Assembly (NCBI GenBank): GCA_900551385.1
Contig: URVS01000013.1
Location: 1 to 14,034, forward strand
Length of the DNA: 14,034 bases
DNA from: an uncultured Mollicutes bacterium
GTDB taxonomy: Bacteria > Bacillota_I > Bacilli_A > RFN20 > CAG-449
Direction: 5' to 3'
Position 1 is the stretch's first letter. Each line of letters begins with the position of its first letter. A program made the position numbers and the translations under genes. This document shows, in pieces, positions 1-8,064 of this stretch. The notes below the pieces were generated by a model, which was not told the DNA's origin, did not search any database, and was given only the letters and a program-made list of their open reading frames with translations.

Positions 1-58
1 CCCCGCGTTGTTATGCTTTTTTGACTACTCTAACCCCGCGGAAGTTTGGAGAGCCATA
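1..58. other. GC-richer left edge, no gene
   Basis: About half of these bases are G or C, against roughly a quarter to a third in the adjoining gene. The 7-mer CCCCGCG occurs twice, at 1-7 and 34-40. No reading frame, no convincing terminator for the minus-strand operon that ends at 59, and no RNA gene can be seen. The compositional step falls right at the stop codon of the nicotinate phosphoribosyltransferase gene, so this may be an assembly edge or DNA of other origin. Confidence 0.4.
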
Positions 59-1153
59 TTATCTAGCTTCTAATATCACTTTTTCAAGTCTAGTTGATGG
101 AATATCTCTACGACCTTCTTTAGCTTGATCTTTACCATTTAATTTAACTAAATCACCAGTAAATCCAACATTAACTGTTACTAAAGAAGTACCAACACCA
201 TATATATCAACTGGAGTATGATGTAACTCAAAATCTCTTATTTTTTCAGCAGTAAATCCTGAAGAAACAATAATTTTAACATAATTGAAACCTTCTTGAT
301 CAAGAGCTTCTCTTAAAGCAAAAACCAATTCTTTACATACACCATGAGCATCGAAAGAAGAAATATCTTTATCATCAAAATAATGATCAATTAAGGCTTT
401 TGAAGTATCAATTCTAACTGCTTTAAGTTTAGTTTGAAGATGTCTAGCTATTTTAAGTGAATCATAAACAACATTATTATGATAATCAATTAAAGCAGTA
501 ACTTTTTCTTCTGGGAAGGTTTTTAAATATAAATCACTAGCTTTACAAATATCACCATCACATAATTGAATTAAGGCATGTGGCATAGTTCCTAAACCTT
601 TACCACCCCACCATAAACCCATAGCATCAGTAGAGTCAGCTTTTAATCCTGCTACATAAGCAGCATATCCATCACCAATTTGAGTATTATATTCATCTTG
701 ACGATCAGCCATATTAATAATGCCTTTACCATTTAATTCACGCATAACTTTATAAGTATTAGTGCATACTGAACTTCTTCTAGCTAAAATACCATCTATC
801 ATTGATTCAAGAAAACCAAAATGTTCATATTTACCAGTTATTTTTAAAACTGGTTCACCATTTTCAATAATATCACCATCATTTAAAGCTTCAACAATCA
901 ATTCTTCTGGATGAATAGCAAATTCTTGAATAAGACTTATAACTTCATCAAGGCCACATACCATTACATCATCTGCTCTTTGAAAAAATTGCATTGTAAC
1001 GATTTGATTAGGAATATTTTCTTCAACTATTTTTTTTGTTTTTAAAAAATAATTAGCAGTAAAAAAACCATCTTTTAATCTAGAATCAAATTTAAAAGTT
1101 TTATTAGTCAATCTTTTAATTTTACCTTCTTTTTTTAATTCAACTTCTAACAT
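59..1153 (-). CDS. pncB: Nicotinate phosphoribosyltransferase
   Basis: Converts nicotinate and phosphoribosyl pyrophosphate, with ATP hydrolysis, to nicotinate mononucleotide, the entry step of the Preiss-Handler route to NAD; cytosolic. The 364-residue protein carries the family's landmarks in order: N-terminal TANYFLKT (32-39), STDAMGLWWGGKGLGTMPHA (174-193) with the GTMPHA phosphate-side loop, RIDTSKA (247-253), VSSGFTAEKI (296-305) and VDIYGVGTSL (315-324) of the decarboxylase-like alpha/beta barrel. The length fits the short Gram-positive form rather than the ~400-residue E. coli type. The ATG at 1153 has AAGGAGG (1158-1164) four bases upstream, so the start is secure. It is the last gene of the fmt operon, 22 bp after trmB. 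No terminator is visible before the window edge. Nicotinamide phosphoribosyltransferase is a related alternative, but the motifs favour the nicotinate enzyme. Confidence 0.93.
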   Translation of the reverse strand: MLEVELKKEGKIKRLTNKTFKFDSRLKDGFFTANYFLKTKKIVEENIPNQIVTMQFFQRADDVMVCGLDEVISLIQEFAIHPEELIVEALNDGDIIENGEPVLKITGKYEHFGFLESMIDGILARRSSVCTNTYKVMRELNGKGIINMADRQDEYNTQIGDGYAAYVAGLKADSTDAMGLWWGGKGLGTMPHALIQLCDGDICKASDLYLKTFPEEKVTALIDYHNNVVYDSLKIARHLQTKLKAVRIDTSKALIDHYFDDKDISSFDAHGVCKELVFALREALDQEGFNYVKIIVSSGFTAEKIRDFELHHTPVDIYGVGTSLVTVNVGFTGDLVKLNGKDQAKEGRRDIPSTRLEKVILEAR

Positions 1154-1175
1154 AAAACCTCCTTCATAATATATG

Positions 1176-1805
1176 TTATTTTTTTATAGCAATTAATCTT
1201 TTTATTGGAGTATTTAAACCTCTAAATTTCTTTTCATACTCTGTCATTTTATCGTCATTATCTAAAACAGCATAATCTCTAGTAATAGAAACAATTTCTA
1301 ATGGTGATTCTTCAAAATAAGGGATTGAATCTTCAAACAAAAGATCATTATCTGTTTTAAAAATTACTTTCCCATCTTTTTTTAATTCTTTATAATATTC
1401 ATTTAAACAAGTTGGATAAGTAAGTCTTCTTTTATGTTGTCTTTTCTTAGGCCATGGATCAGAAAAATTTAAATAAATAATATCAAATTTGTTTTCACCA
1501 ATCTTTTCAAATAAATAATGCATATCAATATTAATTAATAAAACATTTTTAATTTCATTTTCTAAAATTTTTTTACCTGCTATAGCTAAAGCCATACTTG
1601 ACATTTCTACTCCTAAAAAATAAACATTAGGATTAGCTAAAGCCATTTGTACAATAAAATCTCCTCGACCTACTCCGATTTCTAATCTGAGATTATCATG
1701 ATTAATAAAATCTATAAAATCTTGATCTAGATTATCTTTATCTTTAATTAAATTTTTATTTTCTAAAAGGAATTCATCTCCCCATTTACGATGTCTTAAT
1801 CTCAT
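1176..1805 (-). CDS. trmB: tRNA (guanine-N7-)-methyltransferase
   Basis: Uses S-adenosylmethionine to methylate N7 of guanosine 46 in the variable loop of tRNAs. The 209-residue protein is full length for the bacterial single-subunit TrmB. Visible motifs: the SAM-binding LEIGVGRGDF (41-50), GVEMS (65-69), the family signature SDPWPKKRQHKRR (115-127) and the C-terminal TEYEKKF (188-194), which helps form the tRNA/SAM site. It begins one base after the peptidase stop codon and has no strong ribosome-binding site of its own, so translation is probably coupled to the upstream gene. Third gene of the fmt operon. Confidence 0.95.
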   Translation of the reverse strand: MRLRHRKWGDEFLLENKNLIKDKDNLDQDFIDFINHDNLRLEIGVGRGDFIVQMALANPNVYFLGVEMSSMALAIAGKKILENEIKNVLLINIDMHYLFEKIGENKFDIIYLNFSDPWPKKRQHKRRLTYPTCLNEYYKELKKDGKVIFKTDNDLLFEDSIPYFEESPLEIVSITRDYAVLDNDDKMTEYEKKFRGLNTPIKRLIAIKK

Positions 1806-1806
1806 A

Positions 1807-3159
1807 TTATTTTGTTAACTTTCCAAGTTCATCAATAGCAGAAGCATAAATTGATATTGATTTTCTTAAATCTTCTAAATGTATTTTTTCATTAGCTTCA
1901 TGAATATGATCTTCTCTACCAGGAAAATGAGAGCCAAACGCGATAGTATTTCTACTTTCTTTAGCATATGTTCCTCCTCCAATTGCCATAGGTTGAGATT
2001 TATAATCATGTGTATATTCTTGATAACAATTCATTAATGTTTTTATCATTTGTGATTCAGGATCTACTAATAAATAATCTCCTGTACCTAAATAATGGAC
2101 TTTACCTAAAGATAAAGTATCAAGTTTTTTACAAACTTCTTCAGCATTAACATTTTCTGGATATCTAAAATTAACAGAATATTCTAACACTCCATTATTA
2201 TAAGAAATTAAACCTACATTATATGTTGTAGAGTGTAATAATTTAGATTCATAATAAACACCTAAATTCTTTCCACTTCCATCCATATAGCCATCACCAG
2301 TTTTAACTAATTGATCATAATTAAACATTAAACCAATAAATTTAATCATATGTAAACCAGCATTAATACCTTCTTGAGGAAGTGAACCGTGACTTGATTT
2401 TCCATAGAATACCAATTCATCATCATGATATTCATATTTTAAATTATTTTTTAAGCAATATTCTTTAATCTTGTTTTCTTCTAATTTAACGTTAAATTTA
2501 GCATGACATTCATCAATAACAGAATTAATTACTACTCCACCATTCAAAGAAGAAATTTCTTTAATATCAATATTTAAATCTACTTTATAAGTTGCAATTG
2601 CTTTTTCTCCATAAATAAGAGGAAAATCACCATCTGGAGTAAATCCATAACTTGGATATGGTTTATGTAAAGAATGGAAATAATGTTCTAAACATCTTGA
2701 GCCGCATTCTTCATTACCACCAATGACTAAAGTAACTTTATAACCATTAATTAAATTATTGTCTCTTAATAATTTTAAAGCATAATAACTAGCTATTGCA
2801 GGTCCTTTATCATCAGAAGTACCTCTACCATACATAATATCATCTTCAATAGTTGCACTGAAAGGTGGAAATTTCCATTTACCAGAAACAGGAACAACAT
2901 CACAATGAGCATATATTGCAATAAGTGGTCCTTCTCCATAACTAATTTCAGTACAATACCCATCACATCTATCAACATTAAAACCATCTTTTTCTGCTAA
3001 AGAAGCAATATATTCTAATGCTTTTTGCACTCCTTTACCAAAAGGAGCTAATTCAGTAACTGTACTTTCATCAAATGTTGAATCAATTTGAATCCATTTT
3101 TTTAAAGAATCAATTGCTAAATCATAATATTTTTTTGCTAATTCTTCTAAATTATTCAT
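1807..3159 (-). CDS. M20 family metallopeptidase, PepV-like dipeptidase
   Basis: A two-zinc M20-family peptidase, most like the PepV/Sapep Xaa-His dipeptidases of Gram-positive bacteria, which cleave dipeptides in the cytosol. The 450-residue length fits PepV (about 470). Zinc and catalytic residues are in place: H85-x-D87 in AHCDVVP, D117 in GRGTSDDKGP, the E150-E151 pair in GGNEECGS, the Asp in TPDGDFP (174-180), H257 in the SSHGS lid-domain motif, and H418/H420 in the C-terminal EDHIHEANE. No signal peptide. The start codon overlaps the fmt stop (TAATG), giving translational coupling. The exact substrate cannot be read from the sequence; other M20 amino-acylases are possible but fit less well. 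Confidence 0.88.
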   Translation of the reverse strand: MNNLEELAKKYYDLAIDSLKKWIQIDSTFDESTVTELAPFGKGVQKALEYIASLAEKDGFNVDRCDGYCTEISYGEGPLIAIYAHCDVVPVSGKWKFPPFSATIEDDIMYGRGTSDDKGPAIASYYALKLLRDNNLINGYKVTLVIGGNEECGSRCLEHYFHSLHKPYPSYGFTPDGDFPLIYGEKAIATYKVDLNIDIKEISSLNGGVVINSVIDECHAKFNVKLEENKIKEYCLKNNLKYEYHDDELVFYGKSSHGSLPQEGINAGLHMIKFIGLMFNYDQLVKTGDGYMDGSGKNLGVYYESKLLHSTTYNVGLISYNNGVLEYSVNFRYPENVNAEEVCKKLDTLSLGKVHYLGTGDYLLVDPESQMIKTLMNCYQEYTHDYKSQPMAIGGGTYAKESRNTIAFGSHFPGREDHIHEANEKIHLEDLRKSISIYASAIDELGKLTK

Positions 3160-4088
3160 TACTTTAATACCTTTCCTAATAAATCTTTTTCTCCGTTAAT
3201 AAAAGACTTATAATCCATCTTCTTTTTACCTTGTTTTTGAACTTCTAATAATCTTAAGGAACCTTTAGCACATGCTACAACTAAACCATTTTTATTAGCC
3301 ATAATGATTTCACCAACATTACCAGTTCCTTCAACTACTTCTGCTTTATAAATTTTAAAAACTAAGCCATCTAATAAAACATATCCTCCAGGAGTTGATG
3401 ATAAAGCTCTAATATAATTATTTACTTCTTCACTAGATAAAGATAAATTTAAATGTTCTTCATCTTTAGTAATTTTTTTACAAAAAGTTGCTTTTTCTTC
3501 ATCTTGAGGAATTCTAATTTCTTGATGCTTTTCAATTTCTGGAATAACTTTTAATAATGCTTTTAAACCACTTTTAGCCATTTTTTCATATGTAGAAGTA
3601 TAATTATCATCAATAGTTAAATCAAATTCTTCTTTATCTAGCATGTCTCCTGCATCCATTTTATCAATCATTTCAATAATGGTAACACCACTTTTTTTAT
3701 CACCATTAATTAAAGCTTGTTGAATTGGCGAAGCACCTCTATATTTTGGAAGTAAAGATCCATGAACATTAATAGAACCTAATGTAGGAATATCTAATAA
3801 TCCTTGTGGCAAAATTTGTCCATATGCACAAGTAACAATTAAATCTGGTTTTAATTCTTTCATAAATTCATAATCAAGTCTTATTTTATGAGGTTGAAAA
3901 ACAGGTATATTATATTTTAAAGCAATTTGCTTAGTAGGAGTAGGTTCAATAAGTCCTTTTCTTCCAACTGGTTTATCTTCTTGAGAGACTAAACCAACAA
4001 TATTATAACCATTATTAATAAGACCTTCTAAAATATAACTAGATAATGAAGGAGTACCCATATATACTATTCTTAATTTATTAATCAT
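3159..4088 (-). CDS. fmt: Methionyl-tRNA formyltransferase
   Basis: Transfers a formyl group from 10-formyltetrahydrofolate to initiator Met-tRNA, which starts bacterial translation. The 309 residues match the usual length of about 315. The N-terminal Rossmann-type domain opens with RIVYMGTP (6-13). The signature SINVHGSLLPKYRGASPIQ (105-123) holds the catalytic Asn107-x-His109, and MIDKMDAGDML (140-150) supplies the acidic active-site residue. The C-terminal OB-like tRNA-binding domain follows from about 205. GGTGA (4095-4099) lies six bases before the ATG. First gene of a four-gene operon (fmt, pepV-like, trmB, pncB) with its own promoter just upstream. The usual neighbours def and priA are absent. 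Confidence 0.96.
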   Translation of the reverse strand: MINKLRIVYMGTPSLSSYILEGLINNGYNIVGLVSQEDKPVGRKGLIEPTPTKQIALKYNIPVFQPHKIRLDYEFMKELKPDLIVTCAYGQILPQGLLDIPTLGSINVHGSLLPKYRGASPIQQALINGDKKSGVTIIEMIDKMDAGDMLDKEEFDLTIDDNYTSTYEKMAKSGLKALLKVIPEIEKHQEIRIPQDEEKATFCKKITKDEEHLNLSLSSEEVNNYIRALSSTPGGYVLLDGLVFKIYKAEVVEGTGNVGEIIMANKNGLVVACAKGSLRLLEVQKQGKKKMDYKSFINGEKDLLGKVLK

Positions 4089-4105
4089 AAAATTTCACCA
4101 CTCAT

Positions 4106-4134
4106 ATATTAGACTAATATTTAAAACATTTCAA
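4106..4134 (-). promoter_or_regulatory. Predicted sigma-A promoter of the fmt operon
   Basis: Read on the minus strand, TTGAAA (4129-4134) and TAATAT (4106-4111) are separated by exactly 17 bp. This places transcription start about 10-12 bases before the GGTGA ribosome site of fmt. It sits between the upstream operon's terminator and fmt, consistent with an independent housekeeping transcript. AT-rich DNA makes chance matches common, but position and spacing are both right. Confidence 0.6.
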
Positions 4135-4139
4135 TTATC

Positions 4140-4176
4140 AAAAAAGAACTATTGTTTTTTCTTTCAATAGTTCTTT
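4140..4176 (-). terminator. Rho-independent terminator ending the CBM-GH3-lipoprotein operon
   Basis: A perfect 12-bp inverted repeat, AAAGAACTATTG (4143-4154) and CAATAGTTCTTT (4165-4176), with a 10-base loop. Read on the minus strand it is followed by a run of six T (4145-4140). It starts a few bases after the stop codon of the lipoprotein gene and precedes the fmt promoter. Confidence 0.88.
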
Positions 4177-4183
4177 ATTAAAT

Positions 4184-5071
4184 TTAATTTTTATAATCAA
4201 AGACTGCTTCTATAAAGAAATGATCACTATAAAATGTTGGTCCAGTTTCTTTTAAAATTTTAAATTCTTTCGTTTCAAATTCTCCTTTTGTAGAAAATAT
4301 ATAATCAATAGGTGAATTCGGTCCTACTCTAGTACTCTCATCAAGTTCTTTACCATAATCATGAAATGTGCATGATGGCTCAGTATTTTTTAAATAAGAA
4401 TCATCAAAATAATCTGTTAATACTTTATAAGTATCTTCTTCATTTTCTTTATAAAAATTTAAATCTCCAGAAAAGAAACCAATAACATTTTTTTCTTTCA
4501 TTTTATTTATAATTTGTTCTGCACTATTTTTTCTTACTGGAACATCTTTAGTATAATCAAAATGAGAATTATAATATGATATCTCTTTATTAGTTAATTT
4601 ATCTTTTAAAATAACAAATGTACATACTCTTGGATATTGGGCTCCCCATTCAGTTGCGATATATCCAGGTCCTGCTTCTGAAGAAGGTCCTAACCAAAAC
4701 GCTCCACTTTCAATCAAAGAAAATCTATCAACAGAATAAAATATTCCACTTGCTTCATCAAAACTTCCACCTCGATACATTAAAACATGTTCATATCCAT
4801 ATTTTTCAAATTCAGGTCTTAAATAATCTTCCCAAGCATGCGTTTCTTCTTGCACACCAAATAAATCTGGCATTTCTTCTTTTATTTTATTAGCTACCAA
4901 TTCATGTTTATCTTCTGTTGCCCCTTGATCTAAATTACAAGACATAATTTTAAGTGACTTATCAATTTCTTCTTTTATTTCTTCACTTGTTGTTTGTGAA
5001 GACGAAATTGAATTATTATTACAGCCTACTAAACATAATAAGCTTGCTATTATTATAAATTTTTTATTCAT
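4184..5071 (-). CDS. Endonuclease/exonuclease/phosphatase-fold lipoprotein
   Basis: A 295-residue surface lipoprotein. MNKKFIIIASLLCLVGC is a lipoprotein signal with lipobox LVGC, so Cys17 would be lipidated and the enzyme tethered to the outer membrane face after a Ser/Thr/Glu-rich linker (18-38). The catalytic domain (about 39-293) has the Mg2+-dependent DNase I/sphingomyelinase-like motifs: SCNLDQG with Asn46, VQEE with Glu75, NSHFD with His170, SGDLNF with Asp203 and Asn205, SPIDYIF with Asp256, and YSDHFF with the Asp283-His284 catalytic pair. All key residues are present, so it should be active. Substrate is unknown: related proteins hydrolyse nucleic acids, sphingomyelin or phosphoinositides. 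It follows the glycosidase gene by 14 bp and is last in the operon, which favours a role in handling a phosphorylated glycan, lipid or extracellular DNA (inference). Confidence 0.85.
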   Translation of the reverse strand: MNKKFIIIASLLCLVGCNNNSISSSQTTSEEIKEEIDKSLKIMSCNLDQGATEDKHELVANKIKEEMPDLFGVQEETHAWEDYLRPEFEKYGYEHVLMYRGGSFDEASGIFYSVDRFSLIESGAFWLGPSSEAGPGYIATEWGAQYPRVCTFVILKDKLTNKEISYYNSHFDYTKDVPVRKNSAEQIINKMKEKNVIGFFSGDLNFYKENEEDTYKVLTDYFDDSYLKNTEPSCTFHDYGKELDESTRVGPNSPIDYIFSTKGEFETKEFKILKETGPTFYSDHFFIEAVFDYKN

Positions 5072-5085
5072 TTTTCATTCCTCTT

Positions 5086-8061
5086 TTATATATTGTCCCA
5101 ACCAGCTTTAGAAAAATCTACTTTAACACCAACATCTTCATAATCTTTTTCACTCCAACAACCATTAGATTGTGATATAGCATATAAAATATGTTTTGAT
5201 GCTCTTCTTAATAAAATTGTAGTATCATGAGGCGCTTCTAAATAAGCAGCATGTGCACTATAAGAAGCATTTCTTAAAAGCCATAAATCATTTCCACCTC
5301 TAAGACCACTATTAACAGGCATTAACGAATTATAACACCAATCAGTCACAACTACTCCTTTAAAACCCCATTCATCTCTTAAAATATCATTTAATAATGC
5401 ATTTTGAGCGCCACTCCAAACTCCACCAATACGTGAAAAAGATGACATGATTCCTAGTGCTTTACCTTCTTTAACATATATTTCAAAACCTTTTAAATAT
5501 ATTTCTCTAATACTTTGTTCATTAGCCCATACTTCTAATCCAATTCTATTTTGTTCTTGTTCATTTAAAGCAAAATGTTTAGCATAAGTATATACACCAT
5601 ATTTACTTGTACCAATAGAAGTCATTGCTCCCATAACACCAGTAATAAGAGGATCTTCACTATAATATTCAAAATTTCTTCCTCCTGTAGGACATCTATG
5701 AATATTCATACCAGGAGCATACCATCCAGTTAAACCCATACTAGCACCTTCTTTACCTAGACTTTCGCCTAATAATTTAGCACATTCAGGATTCCAAGAA
5801 GAAGCTACTACAACTTCTGAAGTATAACCAGTACCTTTAATTTGTACAGATGCAGGACCGTCATCATCATAAGTAGTTCTTTTAGAAATAGATTTAATTT
5901 CAGCAGTTTGAAATCCTCCATTATCCACAAGATTTTCCATATCAGTAATTGATAATTGATTTAAAAATTTATCCCATTTCTCATCATTATAATCAACATT
6001 TTTCATCATTGCCATAGTAATTTTATCATTGCCATAATCAACTCCTTGAGTTGGTAAATCTTCTTTTATTTGATTATCAGCATAAGTTTTATTTTTACTT
6101 GCATTAATTGTTTTATCACTTGCTACTTTATTTATTTTATTTTTAGTAGGAAATGTATCATTCCAATTAGATCTAGATAAATATTCAATAGGAGTTGAAT
6201 TAGGACCAAATTCAACATCAAATAATCTAGTTTGATATTTTTCATTAGTATCTGAAGTTAAATAATTAATATCTTCCTTTAAATTAAAATTGATTAAATT
6301 GTCTTTATTTTGAGGTACTTCACTTAATTTATAAGCATTATCTCTTAAAGATAAAACATAATCTCCTTTTTCTAATAAATAACAACCATTTTCATTATCC
6401 CAAGAAGCTAAAGATTTTAAATCAATATTAATTCTAGCAAAGAATGTTTCATTTGGTTCAATTAAGTTTGTCTTTTCAAAACCAACCAATTCTACATGTG
6501 ATTTTTCTATTCTTGATGTATATGGAGCGGTATTATAAATTTCTACAACTTCTTTACCTGCCATATTTCCAATATTTTTAACTGCTACTTGAATAGATAT
6601 TTTTTGATTAACCAAATCAACAGTATAATCATTAATATATTTTTCAAATTTAGTATAAGATAATCCTTCTCCAAATGAATATTGCACATAATCTTCATAT
6701 TTAAAATTAATATCATCATTTGCTCTAGTCACATAATATCTATACCCAACATATATTCCTTCTAAATATTCAACAAAATTAGCACTTTTATTAGAATAAG
6801 ATAATGTAGAATCAGGGCCAAAAGAAGCAAAAGAAGGTGAAGTAGTAATATCATAAGGCCAAGTATCAACTAATTTACCACTTGGATTAATTTTTCCACT
6901 TATTGCTTGAGCAACAGCTTTATTACCAGTTAATCCAGGATGACCTATCCATAAAACAGAATCAATACCTTTTTGATTTAACACTCCAAGTTCCATAACA
7001 TTAGAAGAATTAATTAAGATAATTACTTTTTCAAAATTATCTTTTAACATATTAATCATATCATTTTCTCGACTTGTTAATTGTAAATCACTTCTTGAAA
7101 AATCATGATCTTCACTACCTGCTCTACTAACACAATATAATGCAGTAGAAGAATAATTTTTAGCATTTTCTAATAATGTTTTACCATCTAAACCATCATA
7201 AATTTTATTGTATGAAGAGACTTCTGGTTCATTATCATAAGGAAATTTAGTAGGCGCTATATAATTACCGACATTAGTACCATAAGCATTAAATTGACAA
7301 CTAATATCATAATCTGTTTTAGTTATTTTATAACTTTTTGATTCATAATAATTAGCAACTAAATTATATAAATTTGTATTATATTCAAATCCTTCTTCAA
7401 CTAAAGCTTTTTCAAGTCTAGTTGCATGGAAATCATTTTCTCCATAATTAGCGTTAGTGATAAATACTCCACTTCCACCACCGCCATATAACATACCAAA
7501 TGCTGATGATCCAAAAACATTAATTTTATTATTTTCTTCTTTATTTAAAGGTAAAACATCATCATCATTTTTTAATAAAACCATACCTTCTTGTTCTAAT
7601 GTAACAACATTTTCTTTAGCTTCACCAATTGCTAAACGAGCACTTTCTGAATCATTATCTAAATGCTTATCTGGATTTAAAGTAAATTTAATTAAATCCC
7701 ATGCTACAGTTAAAGTAGGTACCGCTAATAAACATACAATTAATGAACATGAAAGAATAGAAATTGTTGGAACTTTTATTTTATTCCATTTTAAGACTCT
7801 ATTAACTGGTTTACTTTCATTTTTTAATTCTTGTTTTCTTTCATTGCCTTTTAATTTTTTAAATTTTTCTTTTGTTTCTTTATATTTTAATTCTTCATCT
7901 TTAGTAAATTTTAATCTCCCTAACATCCAGACATAAACAAAATATATTACTCCAAATACTAATATAAATCCTGCTAAAACATATAAACTTAAATACCATG
8001 GAAAAGAATCAAGCTTCCAACCAGGAATTATTTCTATATCACCAATGCCATCTAAAAACAT
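5086..8061 (-). CDS. Membrane-anchored glycoside hydrolase family 3, permuted domain order
   Basis: A 991-residue retaining beta-glycosidase (beta-glucosidase or beta-xylosidase type) predicted to act outside the membrane. Two hydrophobic helices (about 21-48 and 98-121) flank a Lys/Glu-rich segment that should be cytoplasmic, placing the rest outside. The usual GH3 order is reversed: first the alpha/beta-sandwich domain (about 150-470; EGMVLLKNDDDVLPL at 158-172, YSFGEGLSYTKFE at 461-473), then a fibronectin III-like domain (about 480-580; GKEVVEIYN), a ~100-residue linker, and finally the TIM barrel (about 690-965). The barrel holds DDGP (733-736), GRNFEYYSEDP (794-804), KHF (828-830) and VVVTDW (904-909) with the probable nucleophile Asp907. 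Such inversion is known for GH3 enzymes of Ruminococcus albus and Butyrivibrio fibrisolvens. The gene starts 3 bp after the CBM gene, with AGAGGG six bases before the ATG. The exact sugar cannot be read from sequence. Confidence 0.9.
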   Translation of the reverse strand: MFLDGIGDIEIIPGWKLDSFPWYLSLYVLAGFILVFGVIYFVYVWMLGRLKFTKDEELKYKETKEKFKKLKGNERKQELKNESKPVNRVLKWNKIKVPTISILSCSLIVCLLAVPTLTVAWDLIKFTLNPDKHLDNDSESARLAIGEAKENVVTLEQEGMVLLKNDDDVLPLNKEENNKINVFGSSAFGMLYGGGGSGVFITNANYGENDFHATRLEKALVEEGFEYNTNLYNLVANYYESKSYKITKTDYDISCQFNAYGTNVGNYIAPTKFPYDNEPEVSSYNKIYDGLDGKTLLENAKNYSSTALYCVSRAGSEDHDFSRSDLQLTSRENDMINMLKDNFEKVIILINSSNVMELGVLNQKGIDSVLWIGHPGLTGNKAVAQAISGKINPSGKLVDTWPYDITTSPSFASFGPDSTLSYSNKSANFVEYLEGIYVGYRYYVTRANDDINFKYEDYVQYSFGEGLSYTKFEKYINDYTVDLVNQKISIQVAVKNIGNMAGKEVVEIYNTAPYTSRIEKSHVELVGFEKTNLIEPNETFFARINIDLKSLASWDNENGCYLLEKGDYVLSLRDNAYKLSEVPQNKDNLINFNLKEDINYLTSDTNEKYQTRLFDVEFGPNSTPIEYLSRSNWNDTFPTKNKINKVASDKTINASKNKTYADNQIKEDLPTQGVDYGNDKITMAMMKNVDYNDEKWDKFLNQLSITDMENLVDNGGFQTAEIKSISKRTTYDDDGPASVQIKGTGYTSEVVVASSWNPECAKLLGESLGKEGASMGLTGWYAPGMNIHRCPTGGRNFEYYSEDPLITGVMGAMTSIGTSKYGVYTYAKHFALNEQEQNRIGLEVWANEQSIREIYLKGFEIYVKEGKALGIMSSFSRIGGVWSGAQNALLNDILRDEWGFKGVVVTDWCYNSLMPVNSGLRGGNDLWLLRNASYSAHAAYLEAPHDTTILLRRASKHILYAISQSNGCWSEKDYEDVGVKVDFSKAGWDNI

Positions 8062-8064
8062 ATA

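Noticed and set aside
28..53. Terminator for pncB in the left edge
   Set aside because: CTCT/AGAG can pair imperfectly, but no T-run follows on the minus strand; it carries A's there instead.
4618..4893. Plus-strand open frame of 91 codons
   Set aside because: Antisense to the phosphoesterase lipoprotein, His/Leu/Ile-rich mirror composition, no recognisable protein.
7457..7936. Plus-strand open frame of 159 codons
   Set aside because: It is antisense to the GH3 gene, low in complexity (Leu/Phe/Ser-rich mirror of Lys/Glu codons) and shows no domain or ribosome site.
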